Shown here: positions 14,990 to 21,082 of the stretch, piece by piece
How positions within the stretch are numbered: position 1 is the first letter of the stretch
Layout of the letters: every line of letters starts with the position of its first letter
The notes under the pieces: generated by a model
The model's input: the letters and a program-made list of their open reading frames with translations, nothing else
What the model was told of the DNA's origin: nothing
Database searches by the model: none
Translations under genes and position numbers: made by a program
Origin: Bacteroidota bacterium
GTDB lineage: Bacteria > Bacteroidota > Bacteroidia > Flavobacteriales_D > JABDKJ01
Direction of reading: 5' to 3'
DNA: 21,082 bases
NCBI GenBank assembly: GCA_027621335.1
Contig: JAQCAN010000013.1
Location: 1-21,082, forward strand

Positions 14990-15466
14990 TCAATATTCTT
15001 TAAGTCAAGCCCTTAGGGTTGCATATCCTGTTGATAACGGAGGGGCGTTTTCCAGCTTGAATACATGACCTTTGTCTATCTTGATGGCATGGGAGACCAA
15101 CAACTCACTCAATACTTGGACAGGCATTGCCACTTCAGATTCAGAGGTGGCAAACAGGCTTACGGAGTGATATGGGAGACTGAGAATGGCCTGGTCTTCA
15201 GCAGCAAAGAGTTGCATGACCGTTTCAGGAAGGATCAATCCAACTGTGCATGCTGATGATCTTCTCTTCATCGACAGGGATGATGTTATTCTTGCCGAGG
15301 TCATAGACTGACTCATTTCGAACCGTACTCAACTCATTCCCACTCTCCTTGGCATCCAATTTCCCAATATTGGAGTCTTTTCAATGGATAAGCTGACAAC
15401 CCCACTTATACGTTCAGGATCCAAGGACCCTAGTCATATCAACAGGCTTCTGCACTGAAACGCTTT
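14990..15466. other. 477-nt stretch without an intact gene; possible decayed minus-strand gene
   Basis: No convincing complete gene. On the minus strand two adjacent frames look partly coding. One, about 15229-15378, begins after an in-frame stop without an ATG and includes VYDLGKNNIIPVDEEKI. The other, 15005-15316, has a coding-like second half (VMQLFAAEDQAILSLPYH, and later KIDKGHVFKLENAPPL) but a Ser/Arg-rich start that looks like out-of-frame sequence. They could be pieces of one small gene broken by a frameshift near 15250-15280. I recognise no family. The only plus-strand item is a 24-codon open frame at 15384-15458, without support. Confidence 0.25.
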
Positions 15467-16750
15467 ATGGATCAGACCCGAATTCCAATTCCCCGTTATT
15501 TCCTTCCTTTCTTCGGGATGTTGGCAGCCATCGTCCCCTTTGCGATAGATGCATACTTACCCGCCATTCCGAGCATGGCAGTGGCCTTCCACGTGGAAGT
15601 CTTCCAGATGAATCAGACGATCAGTGCATTTCTCATCGGCTATGCCTTAGGACAGGTTTTTGGAGGACCATTCTCAGACCAACTAGGCCGAAAGGTCATA
15701 GGGCTATCAGGACTCGCCATCCTCTTGGTCTCTACTTTTTTGATTCTGTTCGTTGGCGATATCTTCCAACTCAAGGTGCTGAGGTTCATACAGGCGATAG
15801 GTGGAGGCTTCACTTCGGTCATCTGTATGGCGAGCATAAGAGACGTCTATCCCCCTCATATTGCAGGGCGCAAGTATGCGGTGGTCACCATGATCATGCT
15901 GCTCATGCCCCTTTTGGCCCCGGTGATCGGTTCCGTTCTCCTGCCATTGGGATGGAAGGCCATCTTTTTGTCCATGTTCACCTTCATCTTGATGGCGGCC
16001 CTCATCTACATCTTTGGGATTCCCGAATCCAGAGTGGTGGAGAAGAAACGCTTGGATTTCAATCGCATCTTTTCTCAATTCAAACAGGTCATCGAACGAA
16101 GGAATGATGAGAACGGTCGGGTGATTCTCTATGTCCTGAGTATGGGCTTCTCGGCTGCGGTCATGCTCATCTTCGTCACCAACTCGGCTTTCATCTATAT
16201 GGAGCATTTCAAAGTGAGTCCATCCAGATTCCCGATTTTCTTTGGAGCCAATGTCATCTTGATGATGGGCTTTATAAGGTATTCTATGCACCGCATGAAG
16301 ACAGTGCATCCTCACTTCCTATTCACTGCTGGGAATCTCGTCCAATTCTCTTTTTCCACATTGCTCTTGATCTATGTGCTTTTATTCCAAGCTTCATTGT
16401 ATCCAACCTTTTTCCTTTTGGTTGGAACCGTGGGAGCGATGGGCTTGGTCAATCCGAATGCCTCGGCTGTCTATATCAGTCATTATGATGAATTGAGTGG
16501 AAGTGCGACCTCTTTGAACAGCATGTTCATCCTCATGATGGGTGGATTGATCGGAGGTGTCGTGAGTGTCTTTTTGGATAATGGCCTGATTCCTGTGGCC
16601 ATAGGGATGTTCCTGTGCTCTCTGACATCCAACCTTATCGGGCGATCTATCCCCCGTCCTTTATCACCCTTCCATAAAATGGAGATTGATGAGCTGGAGG
16701 CAAAGGAAATCGATCGTGTGCCCAGTCGGGAGGTGATCGGAAAAAGGTGA
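15467..16750 (+). CDS. Bcr/CflA-type multidrug efflux transporter (MFS)
   Basis: A 427-aa membrane protein with 12 predicted transmembrane segments. N-terminal signatures of the Bcr/CflA drug:H+ antiporter branch are present: PFAIDAYLPAIPSMA in TM1, then GYALGQVFGGPFSDQLGRK (motif A, loop 2-3), and RFIQAIGGGFTSVICMASIRDVY in the TM4 region. LMPLLAPVIGSVLLPLGWKAIF corresponds to the antiporter motif C region. Likely an inner-membrane proton-driven exporter of small drugs or metabolites; the substrate cannot be predicted. The hydrophilic C-terminal tail (about 35 residues after the last helix) is encoded in DNA shared with the convergent HEXXH gene. It stands alone; no regulator is adjacent. 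Confidence 0.88.
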   Translation: MDQTRIPIPRYFLPFFGMLAAIVPFAIDAYLPAIPSMAVAFHVEVFQMNQTISAFLIGYALGQVFGGPFSDQLGRKVIGLSGLAILLVSTFLILFVGDIFQLKVLRFIQAIGGGFTSVICMASIRDVYPPHIAGRKYAVVTMIMLLMPLLAPVIGSVLLPLGWKAIFLSMFTFILMAALIYIFGIPESRVVEKKRLDFNRIFSQFKQVIERRNDENGRVILYVLSMGFSAAVMLIFVTNSAFIYMEHFKVSPSRFPIFFGANVILMMGFIRYSMHRMKTVHPHFLFTAGNLVQFSFSTLLLIYVLLFQASLYPTFFLLVGTVGAMGLVNPNASAVYISHYDELSGSATSLNSMFILMMGGLIGGVVSVFLDNGLIPVAIGMFLCSLTSNLIGRSIPRPLSPFHKMEIDELEAKEIDRVPSREVIGKR

Positions 16751-17045
16751 AGGCCTGTAGATTGGCATCCATCTCAACAGGATGAAGGGCGTGACGGTGC
16801 TGACCGAATCTCGCTCTCATGGCACTCCAGAGGCTGGGTATCCCTATACGTAAATAGAACAACAGAACACCGGTCTTCCTTCGCTGCAAGACATGCCCGA
16901 ATTCATGCCGGAGGAGATGGAGATCTGGGTCTCCATCAGAGGCAGAAACTATAATGCCCAGACCTGGAAGGCAGATAGCGTGGGACCTAGGCATCCATTT
17001 TGTGGCATAGACGTTGGATCCATGGAAGATCATGATTTTATTCAT
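16647..17045 (-). CDS. Small putative zinc metalloprotease-like protein (HEXXH)
   Basis: A 132-aa protein with the zinc motif HEFGH (His47-His51) in LLRHEFGHVLQRRKTG. A hydrophobic segment LLFYLRIGIPSLWSAM follows, then HPVEMDANLQAF, where Glu91 of the E-x-x-A-N pattern could be the third, gluzincin-like zinc ligand. Similar small proteins with a 'HEFGHxLQ...GIPSLW...E..AN' layout occur as uncharacterised proteins in Bacteroidota, which is why I take this frame as real. There is no signal peptide or clear transmembrane helix, and it is short for a protease, so activity is unproven. Its last 34 codons overlap the 3' end of the MFS transporter gene on the other strand. The ATG at 17045 is the first start after an in-frame stop; a second ATG lies at codon 5. 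Confidence 0.68.
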   Translation of the reverse strand: MNKIMIFHGSNVYATKWMPRSHAICLPGLGIIVSASDGDPDLHLLRHEFGHVLQRRKTGVLLFYLRIGIPSLWSAMRARFGQHRHALHPVEMDANLQAFTFFRSPPDWAHDRFPLPPAHQSPFYGRVIKDGG

Positions 17046-17179
17046 GAAGGGAAGAGAGGTTCTGTTTCACCCTGAATGTACACGTATTGTGCAAGTTGCT
17101 ATGATGAAATAAGAGGTAATTCAGGCATGCTGAAAAGAAGAATCCAAGAAGATATAGAGTGATTTGATACCTTCATCCA

Positions 17180-18328
17180 ATGGCCCTTCATCTGCGCAGC
17201 CGATTACCCAAAGTAGGTACGACCATCTTCACTGTGATGAGTGCCTTGGCCCAAGAGCATCAGGCCATCAATCTCTCCCAAGGCTTCCCCGATTTCGATG
17301 GGCATCCTGACTTGAAACGCCTGGTGAAGGAACACATCGATGCAGGACATAACCAATACGCACCTATGGCTGGTCTTATGGAGCTACGGGAAGCGGTGTC
17401 GGAGAAGATAGAGGGGCAGCATGGCCACTCCTATGATCCGGTCTCAGAAATATGCATCACGGCCGGGGCTACCCAAGCCATCTTCACGGCCATCATGGCC
17501 TTGGTCCATCCGGGTGAAGAAGTCATCATCGTGGAGCCAGCCTATGACTGCTATGCCCCTGCGATAGAACTGGCTCGAGGAACTGTGGTCAGGGTATCTT
17601 TTGATATGGCTAAAGCAGATTTGGATACAGATGCTCTTGATCATGCCATCAGTGATAGGACCCGTATGGTCATCATCAACACACCGCATAATCCAACGGG
17701 CCATATCATCTCAGAGTCATCTATGAAATGGTTGGAACAGCGATTGACGGGGACCGAGGTCATCGTTCTGGGCGATGAGGTCTATGAGCATATCATCTTC
17801 GATGGACGAATTCATGAGAGTGTGGCCAGATTCCCAGGTCTAAGGGAACGCAGTCTCTTGGTCTCGTCTTTTGGTAAGACCTTTCACACCACTGGATGGA
17901 AGATCGGTTACTGCGCTGGTCCTGAGCCGATCATGACTGAGTTCAAGAAAGTTCATCAGTTCAATGTCTTCTGCGTGAACCGACCCATTCAGCATGCTTT
18001 AGCGGAATTCTTGAAGAAAAAGGAAGTCTACTTGGAGCTCAACGACTTCTATCAGCAGAAACGCGATTTCTTTTGCAAAGCAATAGAAGGGTCCAGATTC
18101 AAATTCGTGCCAAGTGCAGGAACCTATTTCCAGCTGCTGGATTATTCAGATATCGACATGAGAACAGACATTGAGGTAGCCAAGCAATGGACCAAGGAAA
18201 AAGGTATCGCTTCCATTCCTATCTCGGTCTTCTATGGGGACCCACCAGAGCAGCAGTACCTGAGGTTCTGTTTCGCAAAGAACGAGGAGACCTTGGAACA
18301 GGCGGCCCAACTCTTGAGACAGCTATGA
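17180..18328 (+). CDS. PLP-dependent aminotransferase, methionine/glutamine type (YbdL-like)
   Basis: A 382-aa class I/II (fold-type I) aminotransferase of normal length. N-terminal INLSQGFPDFDG (30-41) is typical of the kynurenine/glutamine transaminase K and YbdL branch. Cofactor residues are visible: NTPHNPTG (167-174), Asp199 and Tyr202 in GDEVYEH, and the Schiff-base Lys233 in SSFGKTFHTTGWKIGY; the C-terminal Arg is in YLRFCFAK. Best reading: it transfers an amino group between methionine (or 4-methylthio-2-oxobutyrate) and glutamine/2-oxoglutaramate. This is supported by the next gene, an omega-amidase that removes 2-oxoglutaramate and is coupled through an ATGA overlap. It could act more widely on aromatic amino acids, as such enzymes often do. 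Confidence 0.86.
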   Translation: MALHLRSRLPKVGTTIFTVMSALAQEHQAINLSQGFPDFDGHPDLKRLVKEHIDAGHNQYAPMAGLMELREAVSEKIEGQHGHSYDPVSEICITAGATQAIFTAIMALVHPGEEVIIVEPAYDCYAPAIELARGTVVRVSFDMAKADLDTDALDHAISDRTRMVIINTPHNPTGHIISESSMKWLEQRLTGTEVIVLGDEVYEHIIFDGRIHESVARFPGLRERSLLVSSFGKTFHTTGWKIGYCAGPEPIMTEFKKVHQFNVFCVNRPIQHALAEFLKKKEVYLELNDFYQQKRDFFCKAIEGSRFKFVPSAGTYFQLLDYSDIDMRTDIEVAKQWTKEKGIASIPISVFYGDPPEQQYLRFCFAKNEETLEQAAQLLRQL

Positions 18329-19104
18329 ACATTCATCTCATCCAATCCGATATCCGTTGGGAAGATGCCCCTGCGAATAGGGCTCACCTAGATGTTCTTA
18401 TTGGACAACCAGAGGAAGGTAGCCTCATCGTCCTTCCTGAAATGTTCAATACGGGCTTCACCATACCTCGTCCTGGTGTCTCTGAATCCATGGCAGGTGA
18501 AACCGTACAGTGGATGAAACAGAAGGCCACATCCTTGAAGTGTACCATCACAGGTAGCCTCATCATCGAGGAAGATGGGGACCACTATAATCGCCTATGC
18601 TGGGTGACGGAAGGAGGGCGTATCCAGCACTACGATAAGAGGCATCTCTTCAGAATGGCAGGGGAGGACCAGCATTTCAAGGTTGGACAAGACCAGGTGA
18701 CCGTGGACTGGCATGGACTGAAAGTGCGTCTTCAAATCTGTTATGATCTTAGATTTCCGGTCTGGTCCAGGAATCAGTACTCACAGGAGCTTGGTTATGC
18801 TTACGACCTTCTGATCTACGTGGCCAATTGGCCTGCGGCCAGACACCATGCATGGGAAGGCCTTATACGAGCGCGAGCCATGGAGAATATCGCTTACTGC
18901 CTAGGTGTGAATCGCGCGGGGAAGGACGGCAAAGGATTGGATTACCTTGGGGGTTCTGTGCTTATCGATCCTGTGGGTCACCCTGTCCTTGATGCCGGAA
19001 AGAAAGAAGGGAATTTCAAAACAGAACTGGATGTAGAGTTCTTGAGAAATTTCAGGGCGAAGTTCCCAGTTGGACTGGATGCTGACGATTTCGCTATTCG
19101 GTGA
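18325..19104 (+). CDS. Omega-amidase (YafV/Nit2-like, nitrilase superfamily)
   Basis: A 259-aa nitrilase-superfamily amidohydrolase. The Glu-Lys-Cys triad is Glu39 in VLPEMFNTGF, Lys105 in YDKRHLF, and Cys139 in LQICYDLRFPVW. Supporting signatures are FRMAGEDQHF and VANWPAARHHAWEGLIRARAMEN; together these point to the YafV/omega-amidase branch and away from the nitrilase and carbamoylase branches. Expected reaction: 2-oxoglutaramate + water to 2-oxoglutarate + ammonia, pulling glutamine-dependent transamination forward. ATG 18325 overlaps the aminotransferase stop in ATGA and gives a normal N-terminus (MNIHLIQSDIRWED). Its 3' end overlaps the convergent Ig-like lipoprotein gene by 11 nt. Confidence 0.9.
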   Translation: MNIHLIQSDIRWEDAPANRAHLDVLIGQPEEGSLIVLPEMFNTGFTIPRPGVSESMAGETVQWMKQKATSLKCTITGSLIIEEDGDHYNRLCWVTEGGRIQHYDKRHLFRMAGEDQHFKVGQDQVTVDWHGLKVRLQICYDLRFPVWSRNQYSQELGYAYDLLIYVANWPAARHHAWEGLIRARAMENIAYCLGVNRAGKDGKGLDYLGGSVLIDPVGHPVLDAGKKEGNFKTELDVEFLRNFRAKFPVGLDADDFAIR

Positions 19105-20680
19105 AAACAGGCTCCAAGCTCATTTCCATCTCCCAATTTGCCCTCACATTGATAGGTTCCTGCTGAAAGTAAACCGGCTCGGGTAGTCGCTTCAGGTCAA
19201 AGTTTCCACGGGTCCATTCCCCGTCTCCATTCTCATCCTTGAAAATCCAGACTTGATATTTACCAGGAGGTATTGGAGGAAGATTCCATCGAAGAGCACC
19301 TGAGCTGCGAGTGCGATGAACGGGTTTCAAATCTTTGTTCATCAAAGAGATGACACAGGCACTGCTGTCCAAGGCAATATCCAAGCTCAACAGCCCTAAG
19401 CCGGTCATGGCAGGTACAGTGATGGGCCAATAGCTGCTGTCCACCTGAACGCCATAAAGATCCTTGAGACTTCCTTCGTCCAGCGTCACTGTATAGCGTT
19501 TCCCTTCTTCCCATGGATGGATGAGTCCTAGAGCAAGGGCATCAGATGGAGCCAGCGCGTACTGCACTTGAACGGTATCTCTGTAGAGTTTGATACCCGC
19601 TGTATCCATGGAGGAAAGAGGGCGGTCGATGTTGAATAGGAGCGTATCTTCCTTATATCCGAGAAGTGGTGAGGACAGATTCCATTTCGGTTCTGCAGGA
19701 ACGATGCGTCCTACACGCACTGTATCACGTTGGCCAGCACCGTTGATCACGTAAAGTTCTTCCTCTTCAGAAATGGCAGGTCTGAACCAGAAATAGGTCG
19801 AGTCACGCCTCTCAGTGTGTTGCACATAGGCGGGTGACCTCCCTTCAGGCCAGCGGATATCCAAGCTGTCTGTGGGACCCTTGCTGGTCAGGAGAAGCTT
19901 TCGTCCATCCACCGACCACTCGGCCCGTTTCAAATCGATCAAGGTGTCTGCTCGAAGGGCGACTCTAATGACCAAAGTAGAGTCCATTTCCTGTACAGAG
20001 TTGACAGATCGCCTAAGGAACCCAAAGGGTTCCCTGTCATCCACTTTGAGGTCCTTGTCCAGGTCCTTCAGGGCGATGAGGTCATAGCGTCCTTCTGCCA
20101 GATTTGAGAGGGTGAATCGACCTGAAGCGTCACATCTAGCGACATAGTTCGGTCTTCTACCGGATAGGAGGCTATCTCTGCCTTCTGGAAAGGCCAGGAT
20201 GCTGCAATCTGAACATGGGTTATCGAATCGGGCCATGTTCACTTGCCCTGATATCATCAAGGAGTCGAGGTACTCACCCGTGGAGAAGAGAAAGACATTC
20301 TCCTCCAGCTCATTCCCTTCATTGTTATCCTTGATGGCCGAGCCGAGATTGATGGTATAGGTTGTGTTCTCTTGCAATACTTCGTCCTTGAAGTCGATCA
20401 CCAAGGTCTTACCTGCTTTTAGTAGGATGTCAGGCGAATTTCTAAGTGGAGGTGAGATCAAGACCTGTTCCTTTGCTTGTTGCAAGGTGACGTATTCATC
20501 GAATTCGATGAAGATGGATTGCCCTATGAAGCGAGTGGATCCATTAGCGGGAATGGATTTTATGACTTTTGGACCCTCTTCATCTTTCATGCCTCCTGAC
20601 GGGGATCTTACTTGGGCACAGGAGCAGAGAACACCCACTGAAAGTGCCATGAGAAGCCTCCATTCAGCGTTCAGTCCCAT
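19094..20680 (-). CDS. Ig-like domain lipoprotein (Bacteroidota surface or periplasmic lipoprotein)
   Basis: A 528-aa lipoprotein with signal segment LLMALSVGVLCSC and acylated Cys21, followed by AQVRSPSGG. The first domain (about 36-140) is a bacterial Ig-like (SbsA/Big_5-type) fold with PANGSTRFIGQSIFIEFDEY and ENTTYTINLGSAIKDNNEGNELE. A beta-rich middle with a carboxypeptidase-regulatory-like stretch (ARCDASGRFTLSNLAEGRYDLIALKDLDKDLK) follows, then a long C-terminal beta region ending in WIFKDENGDGEWTRGNFD. The Asp-rich DLDKDLKVDD and DENGDGEW segments could bind calcium. I know this family only as an uncharacterised Bacteroidota lipoprotein; function is unknown, and outer-membrane or periplasmic scaffolding is an inference. 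The start overlaps the upstream fRMsr stop by 10 nt, and the end overlaps the convergent omega-amidase gene by 11 nt. Confidence 0.8.
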   Translation of the reverse strand: MGLNAEWRLLMALSVGVLCSCAQVRSPSGGMKDEEGPKVIKSIPANGSTRFIGQSIFIEFDEYVTLQQAKEQVLISPPLRNSPDILLKAGKTLVIDFKDEVLQENTTYTINLGSAIKDNNEGNELEENVFLFSTGEYLDSLMISGQVNMARFDNPCSDCSILAFPEGRDSLLSGRRPNYVARCDASGRFTLSNLAEGRYDLIALKDLDKDLKVDDREPFGFLRRSVNSVQEMDSTLVIRVALRADTLIDLKRAEWSVDGRKLLLTSKGPTDSLDIRWPEGRSPAYVQHTERRDSTYFWFRPAISEEEELYVINGAGQRDTVRVGRIVPAEPKWNLSSPLLGYKEDTLLFNIDRPLSSMDTAGIKLYRDTVQVQYALAPSDALALGLIHPWEEGKRYTVTLDEGSLKDLYGVQVDSSYWPITVPAMTGLGLLSLDIALDSSACVISLMNKDLKPVHRTRSSGALRWNLPPIPPGKYQVWIFKDENGDGEWTRGNFDLKRLPEPVYFQQEPINVRANWEMEMSLEPVFTE

Positions 20681-21082
20681 GTCGGATGAGCTTCAGTGAT
20701 CATCTCACATAGGGCCATGAGCCCTTCTTCATCCGTAGCGTCAAATGTGGCCAATCGGTCAGAGTCTATGTCTAGGACATAACGGACCTGCCCATCAACG
20801 AAGATTGGGACCACGATTTCGGATTGGCTCAGAGGACTACAAGCGATATGACCAGGGAATTCATGTACATCCTTCACTGTAATGGGCCGTGATTCAGCCC
20901 AGGAGGTCCCACAAACACCTTTTCCTTTGGCAATGCGTGTGCAAGCTACAGGGCCTTGGAAGGGACCTAGAACCAGCTCGTTCTTTTTGACTTCATAAAA
21001 GCCGACCCAAAAGAATCCGAGTTGCTCTTTGATGAGTGCCGTGAGATTGGCAAGGTTCGCGATACGGTCTTGCTCGTCCTTG
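20671..21082 (-). CDS. GAF-domain free methionine-(R)-sulfoxide reductase (N-terminus beyond window)
   Basis: The last 136 residues are visible; perhaps 15-25 at the N-terminus are missing. The protein is a single GAF domain with the fRMsr signatures WVGFYEV, LVLGPFQG, GVCGTSWAE, DVHEFPGHIAC and SQSEIVVPI. The three redox cysteines occur in VACTRI, GVCGT and HIACS, spaced 10 and 24 residues apart, the same spacing as Cys84/94/118 of the E. coli enzyme. This argues for a working reductase of free L-methionine-(R)-sulfoxide (thioredoxin-dependent), not a sensory GAF domain. Cytosolic. It is followed by the Ig-like lipoprotein gene with a 10-nt overlap on the same strand, so the two are probably co-transcribed although no functional link is obvious. 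Confidence 0.88.
   Translation of the reverse strand, partial: KDEQDRIANLANLTALIKEQLGFFWVGFYEVKKNELVLGPFQGPVACTRIAKGKGVCGTSWAESRPITVKDVHEFPGHIACSPLSQSEIVVPIFVDGQVRYVLDIDSDRLATFDATDEEGLMALCEMITEAHPTWD

Noticed and set aside
15065..15256. Plus-strand 63-codon frame in the gene-poor stretch
   Set aside because: No start context, family likeness or conserved pattern. The opposite strand looks at least as coding.
15707..16315. Minus-strand 202-codon frame inside the MFS gene
   Set aside because: Its His/Asp/Glu-rich composition is typical of the antisense of hydrophobic helices. The MFS motifs are on the plus strand.
1..21082. tRNA, rRNA, CRISPR, insertion sequence or phage genes
   Set aside because: No cloverleaf-like sequence, direct-repeat array, transposase, integrase or terminal repeats were seen on either strand.

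Overview
The window looks like chromosomal DNA of a Bacteroidota bacterium, probably close to the Flavobacteriales. GC content is moderate, in the mid-to-high 40s by eye. Start codons lack Shine-Dalgarno sequences, several genes follow TAnnTTTG-type -7 elements, and many products belong to families typical of this phylum (DUF4292 and DUF4837 lipoproteins, an Ig-like lipoprotein with the 'SPSGG' start, a tandem DsbD-alpha protein). I see no rRNA, tRNA, CRISPR array, insertion sequence or prophage.

Layout. (1) Positions 1-2765, minus strand: tilS (tRNA-Ile lysidine synthetase, interrupted by an apparent 1-nt frameshift), a YhhQ-type queuosine precursor transporter, and the start of a DsbD-family thiol:disulfide protein that runs off the window. 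(2) 2766-5242, plus strand: an enoyl-CoA hydratase, then a polysaccharide flippase. (3) 5243-6301: a more AT-rich stretch with one unrecognised 185-aa membrane protein, flanked by two inverted repeats. (4) 6302-14989, plus strand: a compact envelope-oriented run of dut, TPR lipoprotein, DUF4292 lipoprotein, EnvC-like coiled-coil/LytM protein, tatA, gatA, MltD-like lytic transglycosylase with LysM domains, and DUF4837 lipoprotein. Several junctions are 4-nt ATGA overlaps or gaps of 1-9 nt. (5) 14990-15466: a 477-nt stretch with no intact gene I can support, perhaps holding a decayed minus-strand gene. (6) 15467-17045: a Bcr/CflA-type drug efflux MFS transporter and a small convergent HEXXH protein whose 3' end overlaps the transporter by about 100 nt. 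(7) 17180-19104, plus strand: a methionine/glutamine-type aminotransferase and an omega-amidase, translationally coupled. (8) 19094-21082, minus strand: a large Ig-like lipoprotein, preceded by a GAF-domain free methionine-R-sulfoxide reductase cut by the window edge.

How the genes fit together. Region 4 combines peptidoglycan remodelling (EnvC-like, MltD-like), lipoproteins of unknown role (TPR, DUF4292, DUF4837) and protein export (TatA) with two housekeeping enzymes (dUTPase, GatA). Region 7 plus the fRMsr gene suggests methionine salvage and repair: transamination of the keto acid of methionine using glutamine, hydrolysis of the 2-oxoglutaramate formed, and reduction of free methionine sulfoxide. 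TilS and the queuosine transporter both serve modification of tRNA position 34. Most of this is well-known Bacteroidota chromosomal content. The least explained parts are the 185-aa membrane protein with its inverted repeats, the overlapping HEXXH gene, the tilS frameshift and the possible gene remnant at about 15.0-15.4 kb.
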